A stretch of 11,302 nt of DNA from Acidimicrobiales bacterium (GCA_020631315.1 JAHDHM010000009.1:1-11302), one strand, 5' to 3'. Counted from the first letter of the stretch, positions 1 through 5,781 are shown. A program made the numbers and translations. Notes: a model not told the origin generated them from the sequence alone.

Positions 1-197
1 CGGGCGGCGCCATCGGCGCCTGGGTGCTGGGCGTGGTGATCGACGGTTCCGGCTGTCCGCACGCCTGGTGGCTCGCGTTCGCGCTGGCAGCGCTCGCGGT
101 GCCGACGTCACTGTTCGCGACGCCCCCGACGGGACTGCAGCAGGAGTACGCGCTCGCAGGTGACGGTGCCGAGGACGCAAATCATCGGACCGGGTAG
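1..197 (+). CDS. C-terminal end of an MFS-like transporter (5' truncated by window)
   Basis: The open frame enters the window at base 3 and gives 64 residues before the TAG at 195-197. It begins with a small-residue-rich helix (GGAIGAWVLGVVIDG), followed by a second hydrophobic helix (AWWLAFALAALAVPTSLFA) and a short polar acidic tail. Two closely packed glycine/alanine helices and a cytoplasmic tail are typical of the last two helices (TM11-12) of major facilitator superfamily transporters, an integral inner-membrane family of about 400 residues. Substrate cannot be inferred from this fragment. The stop lies 11 bases before the thioesterase start and overlaps the proposed -10 element of that gene. 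Family assignment is tentative because the diagnostic N-terminal motifs lie outside the window; another multi-pass membrane protein is possible. Confidence 0.6.
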   Translation, partial: GGAIGAWVLGVVIDGSGCPHAWWLAFALAALAVPTSLFATPPTGLQQEYALAGDGAEDANHRTG

Positions 198-200
198 CGT
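195..200 (+). promoter_or_regulatory. Candidate -10 element (TAGCGT) of a leaderless promoter for the thioesterase
   Basis: TAGCGT matches the actinobacterial TANNNT -10 pattern and ends 8 bases before the ATG at 209, so transcription would begin at or within a base or two of the start codon. No Shine-Dalgarno sequence lies between it and the ATG, which fits leaderless translation. It overlaps the TAG stop of the upstream transporter. No clear -35 is seen. This is inferred from position and pattern only. Confidence 0.4.
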
Positions 201-208
201 CGCCGCCC

Positions 209-607
209 ATGGCGCACACGACCTCGTTCCGGGTTCGCTTCGGTGAGCTCGACCCGTACCGGCACGTGAACCACGCGGTCTACATCGGCTGGCTCGAAGC
301 AGGACGTGTGGAGGCCCTCGAGGACGCGGGTCTCGGGCTGGACGTGCTGCAGAACCAGGGCATCCAGATCGTCATCACCCACGTGGACGTGAAGTTCCGT
401 GGCGCCGCGATCGCCGGGGATCTCGTGACCATCGAGACCGAGGTCGAGCAGGTCCGGCGCGCCTCCAGCGTGTGGCGTCAGCGGGTGTTGCGCGGCGATG
501 ACGTGCTCATCACCGCCACCGTCACCGCTGGCGTCTGTGACGACCACGGCAAGCCGATGCGTCCGCCCGCCGGCCTGCTGGAACAGCTCGCCGCCATCGG
601 AGCCTGA
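209..607 (+). CDS. Acyl-CoA thioesterase, 4HBT/YbgC-FatA-like hotdog fold
   Basis: This 132-residue protein has the full length of a single-hotdog 4-hydroxybenzoyl-CoA thioesterase family member. It should hydrolyse an acyl-CoA or acyl-ACP to free acid and CoA/ACP in the cytosol, normally as a dimer or tetramer. The N-terminal signature is clear: FGELDPYRHVNHAVYIGWLE, with Asp15 in the position of the YbgC-type catalytic aspartate and HVNHA (19-23) resembling the HVNN motif of plant FatA/FatB-type enzymes. Later strands (VTHVDVKFRGAAIAGD, about 55-72) are typical of the sheet that follows. The ATG at 209 places the conserved FRVRFGELD strand at the expected distance from the terminus. The gene follows the transporter by 11 bases and converges on the response regulator. 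Acyl chain specificity cannot be read from sequence. The fold call is strong and the substrate is unknown. Confidence 0.88.
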   Translation: MAHTTSFRVRFGELDPYRHVNHAVYIGWLEAGRVEALEDAGLGLDVLQNQGIQIVITHVDVKFRGAAIAGDLVTIETEVEQVRRASSVWRQRVLRGDDVLITATVTAGVCDDHGKPMRPPAGLLEQLAAIGA

Positions 608-638
608 GCCGAGGCGGGACGGTCCCGCCGCGGCTCAG
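604..638. terminator. Bidirectional hairpin between convergent genes, containing both stop codons
   Basis: Arms 604-620 and 622-638 are complementary at 16 of 17 positions (single mismatch 612/630), so a long GC-rich stem with a minimal loop can form in RNA from either strand. The TGA of the thioesterase (605-607) pairs exactly with the complement of the response-regulator TGA (635-637). There is no T-tract on either side, so this is not a classical E. coli-type intrinsic terminator. U-tract-poor hairpins between convergent genes are common in high-GC actinobacteria and are usually interpreted as terminators or mRNA 3'-end stabilisers. Confidence 0.7.
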
Positions 639-1273
639 ACGATGCGGCGGCGATGGGCCCAGTCGGTCAGCTCGTGGCGGTTCGACAGCTGGAGCTTGCG
701 CAGCACGGACGAGGCGTGCGTCTCGACGGTCTTGATCGAGATCGACAGGCGGCGTGCGATCTCCTTGTAGGCGTATCCACGAGCGAGGAGGCGCAACACC
801 TCCTTCTCGCGGGCCGTCAGCTGATCGAGGTCAGGGTCGCTCGTGGTGGGCAACGATGTGGCGAAGGCGTCGAGCACGAAACCGGCGAGACGCGGCGAGA
901 ACACCGCATCGCCTTCGGCCACCCGGCGGATCGAGTCGACCAGGTCGTCGGCGCCGATGTGCTTGGTCACGTAGCCCCGGGCGCCGGCGCGGATGACGGC
1001 GATGACGTCATCGGCCGAGTCCGACACCGACAGGGCCAGGAACGTCGTCTCGACCTCCCGGCCGTTGACGCCCTCGATGACCGCTGGGCCGTTGCCGCCC
1101 GGCAGGTGCACGTCGAGCAGCACGACATCGGGGTGAGTGGAGCAGATCACGTCCACCGCCTCGTCCACGTCGCCGGCTTCGCCGACGATCTCGACCGCGT
1201 CGCCGAGTGCCGTGCGAACCCCCGACCGAACCAGCTCGTGGTCGTCGACGATCACCACTCGGTACGTGCTCAT
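635..1273 (-). CDS. LuxR/NarL-family response regulator, partner of the PspC-domain kinase
   Basis: The 212-residue protein has a standard two-domain layout. The receiver (about 4-120) shows acidic residues Asp10-Asp11, phospho-acceptor Asp54 in VVLLDVHLPGGNG, Ser82 at the switch position and conserved Lys104 in GYVTK. The C-terminal LuxR-type helix-turn-helix (about 148-208) has LTAREKEVLRLLARG followed by the recognition-helix segment SISIKTVETHASSVLRKL. It should be a DNA-binding regulator activated by phosphotransfer from the adjacent kinase. The start is well supported. The ATG (1271-1273) overlaps the kinase TGA as ATGA, and a GGAGG lies 7 bases upstream inside the kinase gene. Likely targets include the repeat cluster in the kinase/LiaF-like divergent spacer, by analogy with autoregulated LiaR/VraR/EsrR-type systems (inference). 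All catalytic residues look intact. Confidence 0.93.
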   Translation of the reverse strand: MSTYRVVIVDDHELVRSGVRTALGDAVEIVGEAGDVDEAVDVICSTHPDVVLLDVHLPGGNGPAVIEGVNGREVETTFLALSVSDSADDVIAVIRAGARGYVTKHIGADDLVDSIRRVAEGDAVFSPRLAGFVLDAFATSLPTTSDPDLDQLTAREKEVLRLLARGYAYKEIARRLSISIKTVETHASSVLRKLQLSNRHELTDWAHRRRIV

Positions 1274-2541
1274 CGTGTGTCCTCCGCGTCTCGGGTGAGT
1301 GGGATGGTGAGTTCGACCTCGGTGCCCTCACCGAGGGCCGTGTGGATCGTGGCGGTCCCGCCGAGACGGTTCAGCCGCCCTTCGATCGAGTCGCGCACGC
1401 CACGTCGGTCGTCGGGCACCGCCGCCGGGTCGAAGCCGGTGCCGGTGTCGCGCACGAAGACCTCGATCCGGTCGTCGCCGACCTCGGCGTACACGTCGAT
1501 CTGGTCGGCGCCGGAGTGCCGTGCAGCGTTCGCCATGGCCTCGCTCGCGGCTCGGATCAGACCGGAGATGGTTTCGTCGGCGGTCGCGTCACCGACGACG
1601 ACCACCTCGATCGGCACGCCGTGGAGCTCTTCGATGCGATCGGCAGCCGTCTCGAGCCCCTCACGAAGCCGCTCGCTGCGGCCGATCCGTCCGTCGCCGT
1701 GGAGCCACGAACGCAGCTCGCGCTCCTGGCGTCGTGCGAGCTGCACCATGGTCGCCGGGTCGTCCTGGTGGCGCTGGATCAACGCGAGCGTCTGCAGCAC
1801 CGAATCGTGGAGCTGGGCCGCCAGTTCCGTGCGTTCCTCGGACCTGATGCGTCGGCGGCGCTCCTCCAGCAGGTCGGTCGCCACACGCCACACCCACGGG
1901 CCGAGCACGAGCGACAGTCCGAGGGAGACCACCGCAGCCCCGACGACGAGGTCGCGCGCCGCGCCGAACTCGATGTTGAAGGCGAAGAGGCCGACGACGC
2001 CGGCGATGGCGAGACCGACACCGGCCAGAATCCGCGCAGCGATCCACGCCGTCGACCCCCGACCTGTGACACCGCTGGCGGTCGCCACGTCGAGATCCGA
2101 ACGGGTGGCCGCGATCACGAACCCGGTGGTCAGTACGGCCACCGGCCAGACGAGACTGTCGGCGAAACCGAGCCCGAGCGTGCGCACGACCAGCAGCACG
2201 CCGAGCGTCTCCAGCGCGACACCGAGATTGCGCTCCGACTCGGCCCCGTGTGCCGGGGGGAGCGGCTGTCGGGGTCGCTGGCCGACGATCTGGAGCGCCA
2301 GCCACGCCGCCAGGTAGAGGACCACGCCGGCACCGCCTGCGGTGGCCAACACGACGAAGGCCGACCGCACCACGACAGGTTCGATCGCGAACACCTGCGC
2401 CAGCCCGCCGCAGGTGCCCGTGACCATGCGACTGGGCCCGAGCTCGACGGCAGCCCAGTACTGGGCCGTGGTCGGTCGGTGAGCGGTGGTGGCGTCGGTG
2501 TTGATGCACACGATGTTCCCATCCGTCGGCGGGATGCGCAT
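1270..2541 (-). CDS. Membrane histidine kinase with N-terminal PspC domain (HisKA_3/LiaS-like)
   Basis: From the ATG at 2541 this is a 423-residue sensor kinase. Residues about 37-85 form a PspC domain (RMVTGTCGGLAQVF, then a hydrophobic helix ending in LAAWLALQ). Further membrane helices follow around ALETLGVLLVVRTLG, SLVWPVAVLTTGFVIAA, ILAGVGLAIAGVVGLFAF and VVGAAVVSLGLSLVLG. The HisKA_3 dimerisation helix contains the phospho-acceptor His245 in LHDSVLQTLALI, the signature of NarX/LiaS/VraS-type kinases. The HATPase domain shows the N-box (Asn338 in EAMANAARHSG), the G1 box (Asp365 in DTGTGFD) and a terminal G2-type segment (ALGEGTEVEL). It should autophosphorylate and pass phosphate to Asp54 of the coupled regulator in response to an envelope signal. 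With no long extracytoplasmic loop, sensing is probably intramembrane or via the divergent LiaF-like protein. The start is uncertain: GTG at 2562, ATG at 2541 and GTG at 2511 (GGATGGG 6 bases upstream) are all in frame. Confidence 0.92.
   Translation of the reverse strand: MRIPPTDGNIVCINTDATTAHRPTTAQYWAAVELGPSRMVTGTCGGLAQVFAIEPVVVRSAFVVLATAGGAGVVLYLAAWLALQIVGQRPRQPLPPAHGAESERNLGVALETLGVLLVVRTLGLGFADSLVWPVAVLTTGFVIAATRSDLDVATASGVTGRGSTAWIAARILAGVGLAIAGVVGLFAFNIEFGAARDLVVGAAVVSLGLSLVLGPWVWRVATDLLEERRRRIRSEERTELAAQLHDSVLQTLALIQRHQDDPATMVQLARRQERELRSWLHGDGRIGRSERLREGLETAADRIEELHGVPIEVVVVGDATADETISGLIRAASEAMANAARHSGADQIDVYAEVGDDRIEVFVRDTGTGFDPAAVPDDRRGVRDSIEGRLNRLGGTATIHTALGEGTEVELTIPLTRDAEDTR
1281..1285 (-). 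promoter_or_regulatory. Shine-Dalgarno site (GGAGG) of the response regulator
   Basis: GGAGG on the minus strand sits 7 bases before the ATG that begins at 1273, within the last codons of the kinase gene. It fixes the start of the response regulator and, with the ATGA overlap, indicates coupled translation. It contrasts with the first genes of transcription units here, which lack such sites. Confidence 0.75.
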
Positions 2542-2635
2542 CAGGGGTGGACCCGGAACCACCCCTGAGACAAGCTCGGGGACTCAGGGGCGGATCAGGG
2601 TGGTTCCCGATGGTGCGTGACGGCGCGGTTCCCGA
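2541..2635. promoter_or_regulatory. Divergent regulatory region with repeated TCAGGGGYGG and GGTTCCCGA elements
   Basis: Four related 9-10 base elements are present. TCAGGGGTGG at 2541-2550 (plus) and its perfect inverted copy at 2559-2568 (minus) are separated by 8 bases. TCAGGGGCGG lies at 2584-2593 (plus) and TCAGGGTGG at 2595-2603 (plus). GGTTCCCGA occurs at 2602-2610 and again at 2627-2635, 25 bases apart, with a further GGTTCC on the minus strand at 2555-2560. No TA dinucleotide occurs between about 2461 and 2780, so no TANNNT -10 exists on either strand. GACGAT (2634-2639), 6 bases before the ATG at 2646, is the nearest -10-like hexamer. The most likely reading is an operator bound by the neighbouring LuxR-type regulator, possibly with an alternative sigma factor. 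Function is inferred. Confidence 0.5.
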
Positions 2636-2645
2636 CGATGGGGAC

Positions 2646-3905
2646 ATGAACACCACCGATGAACCGATCACCGACGCCGCGCCGCCGCCACCGCCTCCAC
2701 CACCATCGGCGTCGCCACGTCGACAGCTCCGCCGCAGCGGCGACCAACGGATCGGTGGTGTGATCGGCGGCATCGCCGAGTACGCCGGCCTCGACCCGAG
2801 CCTGACCCGGCTTCTCGCCGTGATCCTGCTCATCGCCTCGTTCGGGTTCGTGTTCGTCGCGTACCTGGTGCTGTGGGCGGTCCTGCCGAGCAACGACGGC
2901 GTCGCGACCACCCTCGACGAGGTCAAGGGCCGGTTGTCCGGCTCGAGCCGCGGCCGTTTGCTGGGCTTGCTGCTCGCGCTGGCCATCGCCGCTGTGTTCT
3001 TCGGTGGCGTGTTCGACGGCCAGACCGGGGCGTGGCTCGTTCCCCTGGCACTGATCTTCGGCGGCGCCGTGTTGCTGACCCGCCGCGGAGACGAGCCTCG
3101 GCCGACCGTCACGCCGCCACCCACGGTGCAGGACCCGACGACCGGCGACGCCGTCGGAGTCGCGCCCACGCCACCACCGCCTCCGCCGGTCCCAGGCACG
3201 GCGGTCGCACTGCCCAGCGACCCCTACTCGGTCGACCCGCTTCGTGCCCCGGCGTCCAAGCCGCCGAAGGAGCCGAACCTCATCACTCCCGTCGTGCTGA
3301 GCCTGATGATCCTCGCCGCAGGCGCCGTCGTCCTGCTCGACCGCGTCGATGCGTTCGATGCCACGCTGACCCTGGTCGGCGGGATCTGGCTGCTGTTGAT
3401 CGCCGCTGGTCTGGCCGTCAGCGCCTTCCGTGGCAGGTCGACAGGTCTGATCGTGGTCGGCGTGCTCGTCGCCATGTTCACGGTGACGGCTCGCTACGTC
3501 GACCCCGTGATCACGGACGGCACCGGCGACGTCGTGCACACCGTCGCATCGGTCGAACAGCTGCCCGAGGAGTTCCGGCTCGGCGCCGGTGAGATGACGG
3601 TCGACCTGACCGACCTCGCCCTGTCCGGCGAGACCGTGACGCTCGACGTCGTCCTCGGGGTCGGTGAGCTGCGGGTCCTCGTCCCCGACGACCTCGCCCT
3701 GACCCTCACGATCGACAATGCGATCGGTGTCGCCCGCTTCGAAGACCGGTCGCCGACGCCGGCACCCGGTCTGCCCAGGTTCATCGAGGAGGAAGGTGTC
3801 GACAACGACCTCGTCATCGACGTCCCCACCACGGATCCGGCCGGGACGCTGATCCTCGATGTCGAGCTCGGCATCGGTGACGTGGAGGTGCTTCGTGTTC
3901 CGTGA
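2646..3905 (+). CDS. PspC-domain membrane protein with LiaF-like C-terminal domain
   Basis: From the ATG at 2646 this is a 419-residue protein. It starts with an acidic, proline-rich cytoplasmic tail including eight consecutive prolines (13-20). A PspC domain follows (about 28-82; RIGGVIGGIAEYAGLDPSL, then a helix ending YLVLWAVLP). Helices lie at about 104-123 and 130-145, then a Pro/Thr-rich linker (150-210) with six consecutive prolines (176-181), then helices at about 213-231, 240-261 and 267-283. The C-terminal 105 residues are beta-rich with GAGEMTVDLTDLAL, LGVGELRVLVPDD and VELGIGDVEVLRV. These repeated G-[AVI]-G-[ED] turns resemble the LiaF C-terminal (DUF2154-type) domain. In LiaFSR and corynebacterial EsrISR systems such proteins restrain the kinase until the envelope is damaged. 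The same role is inferred here because the gene is divergent from a PspC-kinase/LuxR pair. In-frame ATGs at 2547 and 2610 are less likely starts. Confidence 0.85.
   Translation: MNTTDEPITDAAPPPPPPPPSASPRRQLRRSGDQRIGGVIGGIAEYAGLDPSLTRLLAVILLIASFGFVFVAYLVLWAVLPSNDGVATTLDEVKGRLSGSSRGRLLGLLLALAIAAVFFGGVFDGQTGAWLVPLALIFGGAVLLTRRGDEPRPTVTPPPTVQDPTTGDAVGVAPTPPPPPPVPGTAVALPSDPYSVDPLRAPASKPPKEPNLITPVVLSLMILAAGAVVLLDRVDAFDATLTLVGGIWLLLIAAGLAVSAFRGRSTGLIVVGVLVAMFTVTARYVDPVITDGTGDVVHTVASVEQLPEEFRLGAGEMTVDLTDLALSGETVTLDVVLGVGELRVLVPDDLALTLTIDNAIGVARFEDRSPTPAPGLPRFIEEEGVDNDLVIDVPTTDPAGTLILDVELGIGDVEVLRVP
3884..3888 (+). promoter_or_regulatory. Shine-Dalgarno site (GGAGG) for the small membrane protein
   Basis: GGAGG within the final codons of the LiaF-like gene lies 6 bases before a GTG at 3895. 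This selects GTG 3895 over the in-frame ATG at 3859, which has no comparable site and would create a longer overlap. Confidence 0.65.
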
Positions 3906-4098
3906 CCGACTTCCCGCACACCAGTTCCGGCCCGTGCGACTCGTCGCTGCGGTGGCGTTCGCCGTGCTCGGCGCCGTTGCGCTCACCGACACGTCCCTCG
4001 ATCGAGGGCTCGGCTGGCTCTGGGGCACCGCGCTCGTGATGGTCGGTGTCGTCGGCCTCGTCGCCGTGGCCGATCGGGCCCGAGCCGCCGAAGAGTGA
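3895..4098 (+). CDS. Small two-helix membrane protein, operon partner of the LiaF-like protein
   Basis: Starting at GTG 3895 the product is 67 residues. A short basic N-terminus (FRDRLPAHQFRPVR) is followed by two hydrophobic helices (LVAAVAFAVLGAVALTD and LWGTALVMVGVVGLVAVAD) and a charged tail ending RARAAEE. The gene overlaps the LiaF-like stop by 11 bases and has a good GGAGG, so co-expression and coupled translation are very likely. I do not recognise a named family. Small helical-hairpin proteins often sit next to PspC/LiaF-type genes, so an accessory or adaptor role in the envelope-stress system is plausible but inferred. The convergent channel gene begins 27 bases beyond its stop. An alternative start at ATG 3859 would give 79 residues. 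Confidence 0.72.
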   Translation: MFRDRLPAHQFRPVRLVAAVAFAVLGAVALTDTSLDRGLGWLWGTALVMVGVVGLVAVADRARAAEE

Positions 4099-4125
4099 GA
4101 TCCGTGTCGCCCTGAGGGCCCGTCG

Positions 4126-5160
4126 TCAGACCGGCGGGTCCTCTCGGCGGACGTGCACGGTCGTCTGAGGGAACGGGATCTCGATGCCCTCTGCGTCGAG
4201 ACGCTCCTTGATCGCCTTGTTGAGCAGACGGCTCGTCGCCCACTGCTCGGACGGGTCCGTCTTCACGGCCAGCCGGAGGGTCACCGCCGAGTCGCCGAGT
4301 GTCTGGACGCCCCAGACCTCGGGTTCCTCGAGCACCGTGGCGGTCTCCAGATCCTGACGCCACAGGTCATCGGCGACCTCCTTGATCGCCGCCATCGCCT
4401 GATCGAGATCGGTGTCGTAGGCGACACCCACGTCGACGACGCAGCGAGCCCACAGCTGGCTCATGTTGCCCACCCGACGTATCTCACCGTTCGGCACGAC
4501 CCACAGCACCCCGTTGACGTCTCGAAGACGGGTCGTGCGCATCGAGACGAGCTCGATCGTGCCGGTTGCTTCGCCGACATCGACGACGTCACCCACGCCG
4601 TACTGGTCCTCGATGATGATGAAGATCCCGGCGAGAAAGTCCCTCACCAGCGACTGAGCACCGAAACCCAGTGCGATACCGGCGATACCGGCGCCGGCGA
4701 TCAACGGTCCGAGGTTGACGCCCACCTCGCCGAAGGCGATGAGCAGCGCCATCACCCAGATCGTCCCCGACGCCATCGACGACAACACGGCGATCAGCGT
4801 GACCGAGCGCTGACGGGACCGGGCGGACGACTGGGCCAATGCCTCGAGACGCCGGGTGGCGAAACCAGGCAACATCTCGATCCCTGCGAGCTCCATGTCG
4901 GCTGCTGACTTCGCCGCAGCTTCGCGGCGGTCGACGAGCTCGGAGATCGTGCGCATGATCAGCCTCCGAGCGAGCCGGGCCAAGAACCATGCGACGACCA
5001 GGATCAGCAGGATCGTCAGCGGCTTCTGAACGAGCCACTCCGCCGCACTCGCCGCCAGGTCCGAATCGGTCCAGCCGTGGACGAGATCGCAGATGGTGCT
5101 CGGATCGGTGCCACATGCGGTCTGCAGATCGGCCAACAGGATCGGTGCGTCGCCAGACAT
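4126..5160 (-). CDS. MscS-family small-conductance mechanosensitive ion channel
   Basis: This 344-residue channel protein would open under membrane tension to release solutes during hypo-osmotic shock. An N-terminal extracytoplasmic segment carries Cys16 and Cys24 (CGTDPSTIC), possibly a disulfide. TM1 lies at about 47-67, and a long charged connector (70-118) leads to TM2 (about 120-143). The pore-lining TM3 is unmistakable: GPLIAGAGIAGIALGFGAQS then LVRDFLAGIFIIIEDQYGVGD (about 151-191), with the Gly/Ala packing pattern and the FGAQ/GD motifs of MscS. The beta domain (GTIELVSMRTTRLRD, VVPNGEI) and the alpha/beta cytoplasmic domain follow. Length fits actinobacterial MscS homologues. The ATG at 5160 was chosen; a GTG at 5184 is in frame, with AACGAT 7 bases upstream, and could be a leaderless start. 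It lies tail-to-tail with the envelope-stress operon. Confidence 0.92.
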   Translation of the reverse strand: MSGDAPILLADLQTACGTDPSTICDLVHGWTDSDLAASAAEWLVQKPLTILLILVVAWFLARLARRLIMRTISELVDRREAAAKSAADMELAGIEMLPGFATRRLEALAQSSARSRQRSVTLIAVLSSMASGTIWVMALLIAFGEVGVNLGPLIAGAGIAGIALGFGAQSLVRDFLAGIFIIIEDQYGVGDVVDVGEATGTIELVSMRTTRLRDVNGVLWVVPNGEIRRVGNMSQLWARCVVDVGVAYDTDLDQAMAAIKEVADDLWRQDLETATVLEEPEVWGVQTLGDSAVTLRLAVKTDPSEQWATSRLLNKAIKERLDAEGIEIPFPQTTVHVRREDPPV

Positions 5161-5229
5161 GCCGCCGATGCTCGCATCTCCCACGGTGCCGATCGTTCAT
5201 GCCGTCGTGCTGCACTTCGGGCGGGGGCT

Positions 5230-5235
5230 TACGCT
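5230..5235 (+). promoter_or_regulatory. Candidate -10 element (TACGCT), leaderless promoter of the 163-residue membrane protein
   Basis: TACGCT fits TANNNT and ends 7 bases before the GTG at 5243, which places the expected transcription start on or next to that G. No Shine-Dalgarno precedes the GTG. This both suggests a leaderless mRNA and supports GTG 5243 over in-frame starts further upstream that would overlap the channel gene on the other strand. Confidence 0.45.
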
Positions 5236-5242
5236 CGGCTCG

Positions 5243-5734
5243 GTGCGTGAGCTGTGGGGCCGTCGATTCGACCGACTGAGGGTGGTGAGGTTCGGTCGCT
5301 TCGCAAGTGGTGCGCGGGCGGTGCAGGCGTGCTGTGTCGTTGTGGGCGCCGTGATCGGCGGGACCGGGTTGGTGCAAGGCGACGAGATCGGTGTCGGCTT
5401 CGTGGCCTTCGGGCTCGCAGTGTCGATCGTGCCGCCGGCGGTGTTGCAGGTGCCGTTGCGCCTCTGGCGGTTCGAGTTCTCGGCATCCTTCGTTCGCATC
5501 GTGCGCCGCGGTCGAGTGGTGTTCAGCGGACCAACTGAGGGGGTGGTCTTCGTGGTGCCGGTCGGGCGGGAGAAGCTGGCTCCGCTGCGCGTGCGTGATG
5601 GCGAGGTCGACGTTGCGTGCCCGTTCTGCCACAACGACCACACTTCCGTGCGCGGCCTGACGGACTTCATCGCAGTGCTCGATGAACTCGGACTGCGCCA
5701 TGAAGTCGATGTCCGGACTCGGGACATCGTCTGA
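5243..5734 (+). CDS. Uncharacterised two-helix membrane protein with C-terminal CPFCHNDH motif
   Basis: I do not recognise this 163-residue protein. A basic N-terminus (VRELWGRRFDRLRVVRFGRF) precedes two hydrophobic helices (about 26-44 and 49-70), giving a predicted helical hairpin. A soluble C-terminal region follows with alternating hydrophobic strands (FVRIVRRGRVVFSG, GVVFVVPVGR). Near the end, Cys126-Pro-Phe-Cys129-His130 and His133 form a compact CxxCHxxH cluster that could bind a single metal ion or act as a CPFC redox pair. The layout loosely resembles small membrane proteins with a PH-like (bPH) domain, but this is only an impression. The start at GTG 5243 is supported by a -10-like TACGCT; longer frames run antisense into the channel gene. 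It is divergent from the channel by 82 bases and convergent with the hydroxylase gene. Reality as a gene is likely; function is unknown. Confidence 0.65.
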   Translation: MRELWGRRFDRLRVVRFGRFASGARAVQACCVVVGAVIGGTGLVQGDEIGVGFVAFGLAVSIVPPAVLQVPLRLWRFEFSASFVRIVRRGRVVFSGPTEGVVFVVPVGREKLAPLRVRDGEVDVACPFCHNDHTSVRGLTDFIAVLDELGLRHEVDVRTRDIV

Positions 5735-5781
5735 GAAGGTCGGTCCACTCGACTCGAGATCGAGCCGGTCACCCGTGGTGG

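Noticed and set aside
653..2317. Long open frame (over 550 codons) on the plus strand antisense to the regulator and kinase
   Set aside because: Its translation is arginine/serine-rich and low-complexity without domains, while the opposite strand encodes an intact kinase and response regulator. High GC removes stops from the antisense frames.
2680..2710. CCG/CCA/CCT repeat tract as a microsatellite or mobile-element repeat
   Set aside because: The codons are mixed and encode an in-frame proline run at the protein N-terminus; it is low-complexity coding sequence, not a separate repeat element.
4109..4119. Short palindrome between the small membrane protein and the channel gene
   Set aside because: Only a four-base GCCC/GGGC stem with a three-base loop, expected by chance at this GC content.
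5093..5242. Longer N-terminus for the 163-residue membrane protein
   Set aside because: It would overlap the start of the divergent channel gene antisense and adds non-family-like sequence, whereas GTG 5243 has a -10-like hexamer at leaderless spacing.
5741..5767. Possible terminator hairpin between the convergent orphan and hydroxylase genes
   Set aside because: Only a 5-base stem (5748-5752 with 5760-5764) plus three outer pairs after a 4-base bulge, with no T-tract; too weak to call.
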